Positions 51,020 to 59,289 of a stretch of DNA of 64,000 bases are shown here, one piece after another; within the stretch, counting starts at the first letter, position 1, and each line of letters starts with the position of its first letter. A program made the position numbers and the translations under genes. This DNA comes from CAWAYR01 sp050250955 (GTDB lineage: Bacteria > Acidobacteriota > Vicinamibacteria > Vicinamibacterales > UBA2999). The DNA lies in NCBI GenBank assembly GCA_050250955.1, contig JBFWNR010000008.1, forward strand, positions 124,001 through 188,000, written 5' to 3'. The notes under the pieces are model-generated. The model was not told where the DNA came from, did no database searches, and was given only the letters and a program-made list of their open reading frames with translations.

Positions 51020-51652
51020 ATGGATGCCGCGTCCGACCAGCACGATCCCGCCGAGGCGGCGCTGCTCGCCGGGCTGCGGGCCGGGTCCGACGACGCCTAC
51101 GAGCAGCTGGTCCGCAGCAACTCGACCCGGCTGCTGACCGTGGCCCGCCGCATCCTCGGCTCCGAAGACGACGCCCGCGACGCGCTCCAGGAAGCGTTCA
51201 TCTCGGCGTTCCGCGCCGTGCCCCGCTTCGAAGGCCAGGCCCGGCTCTCCACGTGGCTGCACCGCATCGTCGTCAACACCGCGTTGATGAAGCTGCGGAG
51301 CCGGAAGCGCCGGCCCGAGGATCCCATCGAGACGCTGCTGCCGGGCTACAAGGACGACGGCCACCAGGTGGTCGAACCGGTGGAGTGGTCCGATGGCGCC
51401 GACGTGGCCCTGGAGCGGGCCGAGACCCGGGCCTTCGTCCGTGCACAAATCGACAAATTACCGGCCAACTACCGTACCGTCCTGGTGCTTCGCGACATCG
51501 AAGAGATGAGCACCCCGGAGGCGGCCGACGCGCTGGGGATCACCGAGAACGCCGTGAAAATTCGACTGCACCGCGCCCGGCAGGCGCTGCGGACGCTCAT
51601 CGACCAGCACCTTCGCGCCTCGTCCACGGACGGGGAGAGGACCCCGTCGTGA
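51020..51652 (+). CDS. ECF-type RNA polymerase sigma factor
   Basis: A 210-residue sigma-70 family ECF factor. Region 2 is DDAYEQLVRSNSTRLL through DALQEAFISAFRAVPRFEGQ and STWLHRIVVNTALMKLRSRK; region 4 is LPANYRTVLVLRDIEEMSTP plus the helix-turn-helix AADALGITENAVKIRLHRAR. The 16-base gap to the glucosidase stop holds no Shine-Dalgarno. Its TGA overlaps the GTG of a zinc-binding anti-sigma factor, the usual regulatory partner. Confidence 0.92.
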   Translation: MDAASDQHDPAEAALLAGLRAGSDDAYEQLVRSNSTRLLTVARRILGSEDDARDALQEAFISAFRAVPRFEGQARLSTWLHRIVVNTALMKLRSRKRRPEDPIETLLPGYKDDGHQVVEPVEWSDGADVALERAETRAFVRAQIDKLPANYRTVLVLRDIEEMSTPEAADALGITENAVKIRLHRARQALRTLIDQHLRASSTDGERTPS

Positions 51653-51897
51653 CCTGTCGCGAGTTCGCCGATTTCATCATGGACTACCTCGACGGGGAGC
51701 TGCCCGGCGACGTCCACACGCCGTTCGAGCGGCACATCTCCCGCTGTCCCCCCTGCGATCGCTACCTGCAGCAGTACAAGGCCACGGTGGCGGCGGGCCG
51801 GGCGGCGTTCCTGAAGTGCGGCGACGGCGAGCTGCCCGACGACGTCCCCGAGGAGCTGATTACCGCGATTCTCGAGAGCCGGCGGCGCGTGTCGTAG
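51649..51897 (+). CDS. Zinc-finger anti-sigma factor
   Basis: An 82-residue protein with a zf-HC2 motif: CREFADFIMDYLDGELPG, then HISRCPPCDRY (His-x3-Cys-x2-Cys). ZAS-type anti-sigma proteins hold the cognate ECF factor inactive and release it on redox or metal change. GTG start, overlapping the sigma stop by 4 bases. There is no transmembrane segment, so it is soluble. Its 3' end overlaps the converging regulator gene by 38 bases. Confidence 0.88.
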   Translation: MTCREFADFIMDYLDGELPGDVHTPFERHISRCPPCDRYLQQYKATVAAGRAAFLKCGDGELPDDVPEELITAILESRRRVS

Positions 51898-53785
51898 CGT
51901 TGCGGCGAAACGGCGCTAGTTCCCGCTCGATCGGCACGAACACGTCCCACCCCGACCCGTCGGCCTTCACCTCGGCCAGATAGCGCGCGACCTCGTCGCC
52001 GCGCCCCAGCCCCGCCGCCATCAGCGCGAACTCGAACGGCGACACGTAGCGGCTCGCCGCCAGCGCCTGCAGTTCGTCGACGATCGCCTGGGCGGCGGCG
52101 GTGTCGCCGTCGAGGGCCAGCGAGTAGGCGGTGTAGGCCTTGATGTAGGTGCGGCCGCCGGCCCGCGGCCCCGCCTCGCGCACCGCGGCCCGCGCCCGGT
52201 CGGCCTGGCCGAGTGCGCGATAGGTCTGTGCCTTGCCGATCCACGCCGATGCGTAGTCGGGCGATCCTTCGAGCGCGCGATCGAATTCGCGCAGCGCCTC
52301 GGCGAAGCGGTCGGCGTAGTAGAGGCGGTAGGCCAGCGTGGTGCCCGAGGCCGGCGCCAGCGGATCGAGCCGCAGGGCGCGCCGGGCCGATTCCACGGCC
52401 TCGTCGGCGCGGCCGGTGACGACCAGCACGGTGGACAGATAGCGGTGCGCGAGTGCGTCGCTGGCGTTGAGCGCGATGGCGTGGCGGATGTCGGCCTCGG
52501 CGCCGGTGACGTCGCCCTGCCAGAGCCGGCACATGCCGCGCACGGCGTAGCCGTCGGGCAGCTTGGCGTCGAGCTCGATGGCGCGGCGGGCCGAGGCGAG
52601 CGCTTGGGGCACCAGGGCGCGGGCGCGGTCGAACTCCCAGCCCGGACCGGCCAGCACGACGTAGACGTCGGCGAGGCCGGCGTGGGCCGGCGCGTAGGTG
52701 GGATCGAGGGCGATGGCCTGCTCGAAGTACTCGCGGGCGCGGGCCAGCGACGTCTCGGTGGCCTGCTGGCGCAGGGCGCGGGCACGCAGCGTGGCGTCGT
52801 AGGCCTCGGCCGACGGCATGTGCGGGACCGGGGCGACGCGCAGCACCGACATGGTCAGCGAGTCGGCGACCCGCATGGCGACGTCGCGCTGGGTGAGCAG
52901 CACGTCGCGCACGTCGTGGTCGTAGCTCTCGGCCCAGAGCTGGGTCTGACTGGCGACGTCGATGAGCTGGGCGGTGACGCGCACCTGCTCGCCGGCGCGG
53001 CGGATGCTGCCCTCGAGCACGTACTGGACGCTCAGCGCCCGCCCGATCTCGTCGACACTCTGGCGGCCGTCGCGGTAGCGGGCCACGGTGGTGCGGGCGA
53101 TCACGCCCAGCGCCTCGGGGTTCAGCGCGCCGAGCTGGCCGATGAGTTCGTCGGTGAAGCCGTCGGAGAAGTAGTCCTGATCCGGAGACCCGCTGAGGTT
53201 CTCGAACGGCAGCACCGCGATCATGGCCCGGCCGGGCGGTCCGCCGGCCCGCCACCTGGCGAGCGCGTCGCGGGAGACGAGAGCGGCAGTGACGCCGAGC
53301 ACGGCCACGGCGGCCATGGCCGCGACGACCCACGATCGGCGGCGGGCGGCGGAGGGACGGGCGGGCGTCGCCGGGGACGGGGACGCGGGCGCGGCGGCAG
53401 GGAGCGGCGGCGAGTCGGTCAGTACGGGGGGTGGTGGGGCGGCCATCAGCCGCTGCACCGGGGCGATGAAGCGGTAGCCGCGGCGGGGAATCGTCTGGAT
53501 GAAGCGCGGGTTCTCGGCGGTGTCGCCCAGGGCGTCGCGCAGGCGGTTCATGGCCGCGTTCAGCCCGTGGTCGAAGTCGACGAAGGTGTCGGCGCTCCAC
53601 AGGTGATGGCGGAGCTCGTCGCGCGTCACCAGGTCGCCGGGCCGCTCCAGCAGGTAGAGCAGGATGTCGAACGGCTTGCCGCGCAGCCGCACCGGCGAGC
53701 CGTCCTTGGTAAGGGCGGCGGCCGGGCACTCCACCTCGAAGACACCGAAGCGGTACCCGCGCGGCGCGCCCGGATCCTGGGCCAT
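51860..53785 (-). CDS. CadC-like winged-helix regulator with TolB-like and TPR domains
   Basis: A 641-residue protein. Residues about 10-110 are an OmpR-type winged helix (GKPFDILLYLLERPGDLVTR, NRLRDALGDTAENPRFIQTI, RRGYRFIAPV). A Pro/Ala linker and one TM segment (about 152-172) follow. Residues about 188-310 resemble the TolB-like domain (AVLPFENLSGSPDQDYFSDG); TPR-like helices run from about 330 to 640 (DPTYAPAHAGLADVYVVLAG, ASAWIGKAQTYRALGQADRA). This architecture is common in acidobacteria: a membrane-bound transcription regulator. Divergent from the second sigma gene; ends overlapping the anti-sigma gene. Confidence 0.88.
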   Translation of the reverse strand: MAQDPGAPRGYRFGVFEVECPAAALTKDGSPVRLRGKPFDILLYLLERPGDLVTRDELRHHLWSADTFVDFDHGLNAAMNRLRDALGDTAENPRFIQTIPRRGYRFIAPVQRLMAAPPPPVLTDSPPLPAAAPASPSPATPARPSAARRRSWVVAAMAAVAVLGVTAALVSRDALARWRAGGPPGRAMIAVLPFENLSGSPDQDYFSDGFTDELIGQLGALNPEALGVIARTTVARYRDGRQSVDEIGRALSVQYVLEGSIRRAGEQVRVTAQLIDVASQTQLWAESYDHDVRDVLLTQRDVAMRVADSLTMSVLRVAPVPHMPSAEAYDATLRARALRQQATETSLARAREYFEQAIALDPTYAPAHAGLADVYVVLAGPGWEFDRARALVPQALASARRAIELDAKLPDGYAVRGMCRLWQGDVTGAEADIRHAIALNASDALAHRYLSTVLVVTGRADEAVESARRALRLDPLAPASGTTLAYRLYYADRFAEALREFDRALEGSPDYASAWIGKAQTYRALGQADRARAAVREAGPRAGGRTYIKAYTAYSLALDGDTAAAQAIVDELQALAASRYVSPFEFALMAAGLGRGDEVARYLAEVKADGSGWDVFVPIERELAPFRRNATTRAAGSRESR

Positions 53786-53975
53786 GGCTGCCTCGTCGGA
53801 TGCCGCCGCCCCAGGCAGGGTTTCGCGGCGCCGTGAGACGTGGCGGCAACTCGTTGATTTCCGGGCAGTTCACGAATGAGGTCGGACTGAGCGACATGTG
53901 CGCGTCGCGTGCGCCGTTTGGCGTACCTGCGGCCGGGAGCCCGGGCGTCGAACCCGCGACCGAGGAGAGCGCCCA

Positions 53976-54620
53976 ATGAGCCACGACACGACCCTGGCGG
54001 AGACCGAGCGCGGGTGGGACGAGCAGCAGGTGCTGGACGGCATGCGCCGCGGCGACGACGACGCCTACGAGCAGGTGTTCCGGCGCTACGGCGGCCGGAT
54101 GCTGGCCACGGCGCGGCGGCTCCTCGGCAACGACGAGGACGCCCGCGACGCCGTCCAGGAGGCGATGCTGTCGGCGTTCCGGGCCGTCGGGCGGTTCGAG
54201 GGCGGGGCGCAGATCGGCACCTGGCTCCATCGCATCGTGGTGAACGCCGCCCTGATGCGGATGCGGTCGCGCCGGCGCAAACCCGAGGCGTCGATCGACG
54301 AGCTGCTGCCCGACTACCAGGCCGATGGCCACCGCCTGCTCGTCGCCGAGCACGACCCGTATCCCGACCAGCTCGTCGAACGGGACCAGCTGCTGGGGCT
54401 GCTGCGGGCGTGTGTGCACGAGCTGCCGGAGAGCTACCGTCAGGTGTACCTGCTGCGGGACGTCGAGGAGCTGTCGAACGAGGAGGTCGCGCTGGCGATG
54501 GGGCTGACGCCCAACGCCGTCAAGATCCGTCTGCACCGCGCCCGTCAGGCGCTGATGACACTGGTGCAGAAACGTTACCGCGCCGGTTCGTGCCAGGCAC
54601 GAACAGCGTTCGGCGCCTGA
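53976..54620 (+). CDS. ECF-type RNA polymerase sigma factor with repeat-derived C-terminus
   Basis: A 214-residue paralogue of the sigma factor at 51020. Region 2 spans DDAYEQVFRRYGGRMLATAR to TWLHRIVVNAALMRMRSRRR; region 4 is LPESYRQVYLLRDVEELSNE plus LAMGLTPNAVKIRLHRAR. GAGGAG precedes ATG 53976. The conserved protein ends near LMTLVQKRY; the last 13 residues (RAGSCQARTAFGA) are read out of the palindromic repeat that starts at 54585. No anti-sigma gene follows: the next gene is a minus-strand SDR. Confidence 0.9.
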   Translation: MSHDTTLAETERGWDEQQVLDGMRRGDDDAYEQVFRRYGGRMLATARRLLGNDEDARDAVQEAMLSAFRAVGRFEGGAQIGTWLHRIVVNAALMRMRSRRRKPEASIDELLPDYQADGHRLLVAEHDPYPDQLVERDQLLGLLRACVHELPESYRQVYLLRDVEELSNEEVALAMGLTPNAVKIRLHRARQALMTLVQKRYRAGSCQARTAFGA

Positions 54621-54681
54621 ACAGTGTTCGTGCCTGGCACCAACGGCGTTCAGAGTCCGAACGCTGTTCGTGCCTGGCACC
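54585..54681. repeat. Type-2 dispersed repeat, three GTGCC(A/T)GGCAC cores at 40-bp spacing
   Basis: Cores at 54590-54600 (A), 54630-54640 (T) and 54670-54680 (T), exactly 40 bp apart, each in a GTTCGTGCC context. The spacers carry GTTCGGCGCCTGAACAGT and GTTCAGAGTCCGAACGCT, themselves inverted GTTC/GAAC stems. The third 13-mer of the 7841 element (GAACACTGTTCGTGCC) is the same subtype. It provides the sigma factor's last 13 codons and stop. Confidence 0.85.
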
Positions 54682-54687
54682 TCCTCC

Positions 54688-55455
54688 TCACTGCTCTTGG
54701 TAGAACCAGGTGAGGCCGCCGTCGACGACGTAGGTGGACCCGGTCACGTAGCCGGCCTCGTCCGAAGCCAGGAACACGGCGACGCCGGTGACGTCGTCGG
54801 TGGTGCCGAGCCGCGCCAGGGGAATCTGCTCGGTGAGCGACCTGAGCTTGACCGGATCGTTCAACAGCGTCGTGTTGATGGGGGTGGCGATGGCGCCCGG
54901 CGCCACCGAGTTGATGGTGATGCCCAGCGGGCCGAGCTCGACGGCGAGGTTGCGGGTCAGCATCTTCAGCCCGCCCTTCGACGCGCAATAGGCGGCGAAG
55001 TTCGGGAACGGCAGCTCCTCGTGCACCGAGCTGACGTTGACGATGCGCCCCGGCCGGCCGGCGTCGCGCAGGTGGCGCACCATCGCCTGGGTGGCGAAGA
55101 ACGGCCCCTTCAGATTGACGTCGAGTACCTTGTCGTAGTCCGACTCGGCGACGTCCCAGAACGGCGCATGGGTCTCGACGCCGGCGTTGTTCACCAGGAT
55201 GTCGAGCCGCCCCATCACGGCCACCGACTCCGCGATGAGCCGCCGGACGTCTTCGACCTGCGAGACGTCGGCCTGGATGGCCGTTGCCCGCACGCCGGCG
55301 GCGCGCGCCATCAGCACGACCTCCTCCGCCATCGCCGGGCCGCTGCGGTAGTTGACCACCACGTCGGCGCCCTCGCGCGCGAACCGCTCCACGATTGCCC
55401 GGCCGATCCCCTGGGCGCTGCCGGTCACGAGCGCCACTTTGCCCTGCAGTCTCAC
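54688..55455 (-). CDS. SDR-family oxidoreductase (glucose dehydrogenase-like)
   Basis: A 255-residue classical short-chain dehydrogenase. TGSAQGIGRAI is the NAD(P) loop, NNAGVE the structural motif, and NVSSVHEE plus YCASKGG give Ser-Tyr-Lys; YVTGSTYVVDGGLTWF is the standard C-terminus. Glucose 1-dehydrogenase or 3-oxoacyl reductase are typical annotations; the substrate is open. GTG start at 55455, 4 bases after the stop of the next SDR upstream, suggesting an SDR pair in one operon. Confidence 0.9.
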   Translation of the reverse strand: MRLQGKVALVTGSAQGIGRAIVERFAREGADVVVNYRSGPAMAEEVVLMARAAGVRATAIQADVSQVEDVRRLIAESVAVMGRLDILVNNAGVETHAPFWDVAESDYDKVLDVNLKGPFFATQAMVRHLRDAGRPGRIVNVSSVHEELPFPNFAAYCASKGGLKMLTRNLAVELGPLGITINSVAPGAIATPINTTLLNDPVKLRSLTEQIPLARLGTTDDVTGVAVFLASDEAGYVTGSTYVVDGGLTWFYQEQ

Positions 55456-55459
55456 GATG

Positions 55460-56203
55460 TCACCTCAGATGACGGCCGCCATCCACGCGGATGGTCTCGC
55501 CGGTGATGAAATCCGTCTCGATCAAGGCCAGAACGGCTTTGACGATTTCCTGCTCTCCGCCCCATCGCCCGAGCGGCGTCGCCGCCGCCACCTCCGCCTT
55601 CTCGTCCTCGGTCATGTCGGGCGGCGGCAGGATCGGCCCCGGCGCGATGGCGTTGACGAGGATGTCGGCCGGCGCCAGCTCGAGGGCCAGCGCCTCGGTC
55701 AGCGCGACGACGCCGGCCTTGGCCACGTAGTAGGCGACGAAGTCCGGATAGTGCGGCCGGCCGCTGCGCGCCAGCCAGTCGGCGAAGTTGACGATCCGCC
55801 CGCCCTCACCACGCGCCCGCATGTGTCGCGACGCCGCCTGGCTGCACAGGAACGCCGACTTCAGGTTGATGGCCAGGTTGCGGTCCCAGGCCGCCTCGGT
55901 GAGCGTATCCAGCGGTTCCGGCCCGTACACCGACGCCATGTTGACGACGACGTCGATCCGGCCCAGCGCGGCCACGACGCCGTCGACGAGGGCCTGGCAG
56001 TCGGCCGCCTTGGCGACATCGGCCTGGATCGCCACCCCGCGGCGCCCCTGCGCCACGGCATCGGCGACGCCCTGTTCGGCCTCGGCCTTCGAACCGCGGT
56101 AGGCCAGGGCGATGTCGGCGCCGCGGGCGGCGAGCTCGTGGGCGACGGCCAGGCCGATGCGGCGGCCACCGGTGATGAGCACGACGGTGTCGGTGAGGGT
56201 CAT
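55460..56203 (-). CDS. SDR-family oxidoreductase, pteridine-reductase-like
   Basis: A 247-residue SDR. VVLITGGRRIGLAVAHELAA is a shortened nucleotide loop (GGRRIG), and YYVAKAGVVALTEALALELA carries Tyr-x3-Lys. The usual catalytic Ser strand reads VNFADWLARSGRPHYPD, with Asp in place of Ser, as in pteridine reductase/FolM-type SDRs. INTG-like tail FITGETIRVDGGRHLR. It precedes the other SDR on the same strand and diverges from the ferric reductase/Rieske operon. Confidence 0.85.
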   Translation of the reverse strand: MTLTDTVVLITGGRRIGLAVAHELAARGADIALAYRGSKAEAEQGVADAVAQGRRGVAIQADVAKAADCQALVDGVVAALGRIDVVVNMASVYGPEPLDTLTEAAWDRNLAINLKSAFLCSQAASRHMRARGEGGRIVNFADWLARSGRPHYPDFVAYYVAKAGVVALTEALALELAPADILVNAIAPGPILPPPDMTEDEKAEVAAATPLGRWGGEQEIVKAVLALIETDFITGETIRVDGGRHLR

Positions 56204-56285
56204 GGTCGCTCTGATGAAAGGGTGATGGCGGCGTTTCGCGACGCCGGCGATCGACACACGCCGCCGGCGGCGGCATCGAAGTCCC

Positions 56286-56558
56286 GTGTCCGAGGGGCTC
56301 GCCCGCATTGTCGTCTGGATCGCTGCCGGCTACCTGGCCGCCGGGCTGCTCTTCGCCGTGCCGTTCGTGCTGCGCGGCGTGCAGCGGATCGATCCGGTCG
56401 CCCGCGACGCCACCTGGGGCTTCCGCGCGATCATCGTGCCGGGCGTCACGCTGCTGTGGCCACTGCTCGCCCGGCGATGGGCGGTGGGATCGATGCATCC
56501 GCCGATCGAGCTGAACGCGCATCGCCGTCGGGCCCGGGCGACGGGGCGGCCGTCATGA
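56286..56558 (+). CDS. Small membrane protein, first gene of a redox operon
   Basis: A 90-residue protein with two hydrophobic segments (LARIVVWIAAGYLAAGLLF and FRAIIVPGVTLLWPLLARRW) separated by a short GVQRIDPVARDA loop. It is not recognised as a named family. GTG start. Its TGA overlaps the next ATG, so translation is coupled through the four-gene set ending at 58601. Confidence 0.7.
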   Translation: MSEGLARIVVWIAAGYLAAGLLFAVPFVLRGVQRIDPVARDATWGFRAIIVPGVTLLWPLLARRWAVGSMHPPIELNAHRRRARATGRPS

Positions 56559-56695
56559 TTCGCCCGTTGCGGCGCGTGCACCGCGTGGTGATGCTGATGC
56601 TGGCGGTGGTGCTGCCGATCCTCGTCGTCGTGGCGGTGGCGTCGCGACTCCCGGCGCCGGTCCAGCAGCCCTGGCCCCTGGAGCCGCCGCGATGA
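56555..56695 (+). CDS. 46-residue single-pass membrane peptide
   Basis: A tiny protein with a basic N-terminus (MIRPLRRVHRV) and one TM helix (VMLMLAVVLPILVVVAVAS), ending in a short Pro-rich tail. It overlaps both neighbours by 4 bases (ATGA at each end), which is strong evidence that it is translated. Probably a subunit of the membrane complex made by the next gene. Confidence 0.75.
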   Translation: MIRPLRRVHRVVMLMLAVVLPILVVVAVASRLPAPVQQPWPLEPPR

Positions 56696-57768
56696 GCGTC
56701 GCCTACCGCGCCGTCGGCTGGAATCCCCAGAAGCGCCGCTACGACACCGTCATCGGCCTCGGCGTCGTGGCCTCGATCGGCGTGCTCACGGGCGGCGGAG
56801 CACTGGTCCAGCCCGAGGCGACCATCGAGACGCTGCTCATCCGCGCGCTCGCCCTCACCGCGTTCCTGCAGCTGCACGTGATCCTGTCGATCGGCCCGCT
56901 GTGCCGGCTCGATCGCCGGCTGCTGCCGCTGCTCTACAACCGCCGTCACCTCGGCGTGACGATGGGCCTGGTCGCCCTGGCCCACGGCGCCTTCGCGGTC
57001 GTACAGTTCCACGGCGGCGGCACCGTCAACCCGCTGGTCAGCGTGCTCTCCAGCGGCGGCTGGAGTTCCACGGCCGACGTGCCGTTCGCTCTCTTCGGTG
57101 CCGGCGCGCTGGCCATCCTGGTCGTGATGGCCGCCACCAGCCACGACTTCTGGCTGCACACGCTGACGGCCCCGGTCTGGAAGACGCTGCACATGAGCGT
57201 CTACGGCGCCTACGCGCTCGTCGTGGCGCACGTGGCCTTCGGCGCGCTGCAGTCGGAGCGGCATCCGGGCCTGGCCATCGGGCTCGGCGTCGGCGTCGTC
57301 TGGGTGCTCGGGTTGCACCTGCTGGCCGCGCGCGGCGAACGGCGCCGCGACGACGCGCGGGCACCGCTGCCGCTGCCGCCGCCCGCTGCGGCAGCCACTC
57401 CCTGGGTGGACGTCTGCGCGGTGGGCGACATTCCCGACACGCGCGCCGTCACGGCGTGCATCGCCGGCGAGCGGGTGGCGGTGTTTCGCAACGGCGAGAC
57501 GCTCTCGGCGGTGTCGGGCGTCTGCCAGCACCAGAACGGGCCGCTCGGTGACGGCAAGATCGTCAACGGCTGCATCGTGTGCCCGTGGCACGGCTACGAG
57601 TACGCGCCGGACACCGGGGCCTCCCCGGCGCCGTTCACCGAGAAGATTCCGACCTTCAGGGTGCGCATCGCCGACGGCCGGGTGCTGGTCGATCCGCGGC
57701 CCAACCCGCCCGGCACGTTCGTCGAGCCGGCCCGCCTGGCCGGCGACGCCGCCGTGAGGACCGCATGA
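56692..57768 (+). CDS. Ferric reductase-like membrane domain fused to a Rieske [2Fe-2S] domain
   Basis: A 358-residue protein. Residues about 18-225 are a ferric reductase-like six-helix membrane domain with paired histidines (LQLHVILSIGP, LAHGAFAVV, LHMSVYGAYALVVAHVAF) that should ligate haem. Residues about 235-345 form a Rieske domain: CQHQNGPLGDGKIVNGC and CPWHGYEY give the C-x-H ... C-x2-H cluster ligands. The pairing implies transmembrane electron transfer from a ferredoxin-like Rieske to a haem. Coupled to both flanking genes by ATGA overlaps. Confidence 0.88.
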   Translation: MSVAYRAVGWNPQKRRYDTVIGLGVVASIGVLTGGGALVQPEATIETLLIRALALTAFLQLHVILSIGPLCRLDRRLLPLLYNRRHLGVTMGLVALAHGAFAVVQFHGGGTVNPLVSVLSSGGWSSTADVPFALFGAGALAILVVMAATSHDFWLHTLTAPVWKTLHMSVYGAYALVVAHVAFGALQSERHPGLAIGLGVGVVWVLGLHLLAARGERRRDDARAPLPLPPPAAAATPWVDVCAVGDIPDTRAVTACIAGERVAVFRNGETLSAVSGVCQHQNGPLGDGKIVNGCIVCPWHGYEYAPDTGASPAPFTEKIPTFRVRIADGRVLVDPRPNPPGTFVEPARLAGDAAVRTA

Positions 57769-58601
57769 CCTCGACGCCGCCGACCACGCCGCGCGACGTC
57801 GAGTTCTACATCGGCTACGACCCGCCGATGCCGCCGCGAATCGCCGTCAGGGTGAGGCGTGCCGTCGCCGTCGTGCTCGCGGCAGTCCTGCTGCTCGCCG
57901 TCGCGGCCCTGGCAGCGCACCGCCGGCTCACCCCGGCGACGTTCGACTACGGCCGGCCGCAGGCGCTCGGCGGTCACCTGGTCCGCGCGCCCTATCCGCA
58001 ACTGGTCGTCGACGGCCGGCGCGCGCTGCTGGTCGGCCGTGGCAAGCATGGCGCCGACACGGCGCTGGCGGCGGTGCCCGACGGGCCGGTGACGCTGTCC
58101 GGCACGCGCATCGAGCGCGGCGGCCGCCGGATGTTCGAGGTCGTGCCCGGGTCGGCCGCGCCGGTGAGTCGAGGCGCGTCGGGAGTCGTCCCGTCGCCGC
58201 CGTCGAGTCGACCTGGCACGAGATCGGTGCCATCAGCGCCTGGCCCCAATGGCACGGCGGTTGCGCCAAAGGTGGCGGAATCTGCCCAGGTCACGTTGCA
58301 CGGCGAGATCGTCGACAGCAAGTGCTTTCTCGGCGTCATGAACCCGGGCGAGGGAACCGTGCACCGCGACTGTGCCCGCGTGTGCCTGCGCGGCGGCATT
58401 CCACCGATGCTCCTGGTCCGCGGCGGCCACGCCGAGGAGCGCCTGGTGCTGCTCGTCGACACCACGGGCGGGCCGATCGGGCGGGGCCTGGCCGACGTGG
58501 CGGGCGTGCCGGTGGCCGTACGCGGGCTGCTCGCCCGCGACGGCGATCAGCTGGTGCTCGCGACCACGCGGGCGCAGGTCGTGCCACTCCCAGCGCCCTG
58601 A
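57765..58601 (+). CDS. Membrane-anchored protein with Cys-rich C-terminal domain, redox operon partner
   Basis: A 278-residue protein with one TM segment (about 32-50), a linker, and a C-terminal domain containing EIVDSKCFLGVMNPGEGTVH and CARVCLRGGIPPMLL, three closely spaced Cys with His that could ligate a metal or disulfide. VHRDCARVCL is a strong conserved-looking motif I do not recognise by name. Last of the coupled four-gene operon, so it is likely the periplasmic partner of the Rieske protein. Confidence 0.7.
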   Translation: MTSTPPTTPRDVEFYIGYDPPMPPRIAVRVRRAVAVVLAAVLLLAVAALAAHRRLTPATFDYGRPQALGGHLVRAPYPQLVVDGRRALLVGRGKHGADTALAAVPDGPVTLSGTRIERGGRRMFEVVPGSAAPVSRGASGVVPSPPSSRPGTRSVPSAPGPNGTAVAPKVAESAQVTLHGEIVDSKCFLGVMNPGEGTVHRDCARVCLRGGIPPMLLVRGGHAEERLVLLVDTTGGPIGRGLADVAGVPVAVRGLLARDGDQLVLATTRAQVVPLPAP

Positions 58602-58629
58602 CGTCCTGCCCGGGTCCGCGGCGGCGCGC

Positions 58630-59259
58630 TCAGTCGAGCGAGAACGGCGGATACTCGTCGACCATCAGCAGCGTGTAGGCCTCGACGCGAAGCCGCCAGC
58701 GCAGCACGCCGACGCCGAACTGGTAGAAGGCTTGCGGATATCTCCCCGTGAAGAGGATCGCGAACCACGCCACGATCGTCGCCAGACTCCAGGCGAAGAC
58801 CAGGAAGAACAGCACCAGATAGTGCGGGATGACCATGAAGATGCGGAAGGCCACCGACACGCGGTTGCGCGGACCCTCCGGATCGACGAGGGCCAGCTGC
58901 GCCGGATACCAGCCGTCGCCGAAGGGCGGGTAGGCATCCTGCAGGAGCATCAGGTAGGCCAGCGCGCGCGCCCGCCAGCGCAGGTAGAGCGCCGTCAGCC
59001 GGCGGATGCCCGGGAAGTGCGTGCCGGCGAAGACCAGCGTGAACCAGCTGACGACGGCCAAGGCGATGGCGACCGCGCCGAGCAGCCCGCTCTCGCCGGC
59101 CAGCGAACTCTGGCCGTCCTCGCGCTGGGTGGCGACGCCGATGCCGACGCCGCCGACCAGGATGAGGTGCGGAATCGCCAGCAGCACGCGGAAGGCGGTG
59201 GTCAGCCGGTTGCGATCGGCAATCGCCGGCTCGACGGTCAGCTGCACCGGGTAGGCCAT
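58630..59259 (-). CDS. DUF4389-domain membrane protein
   Basis: A 209-residue protein with about four hydrophobic segments. Two internally similar halves, TTAFRVLLAIPHLILVG and SVAFRIFMVIPHYLVLFF, followed by LLLQDAYPPF and LLMVDEYPPF, are the diagnostic DUF4389 repeats. Function unknown. Well separated from the redox operon. Confidence 0.85.
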   Translation of the reverse strand: MAYPVQLTVEPAIADRNRLTTAFRVLLAIPHLILVGGVGIGVATQREDGQSSLAGESGLLGAVAIALAVVSWFTLVFAGTHFPGIRRLTALYLRWRARALAYLMLLQDAYPPFGDGWYPAQLALVDPEGPRNRVSVAFRIFMVIPHYLVLFFLVFAWSLATIVAWFAILFTGRYPQAFYQFGVGVLRWRLRVEAYTLLMVDEYPPFSLD

Positions 59260-59289
59260 GGCGCGACACTACCAGATCCGGAGCGGCAC

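Noticed and set aside
52445..53836. Plus-strand open frame of 463 codons opposite the CadC-like regulator
   Set aside because: Gly/Arg/Val-rich antisense shadow; the minus-strand protein has clear domains.
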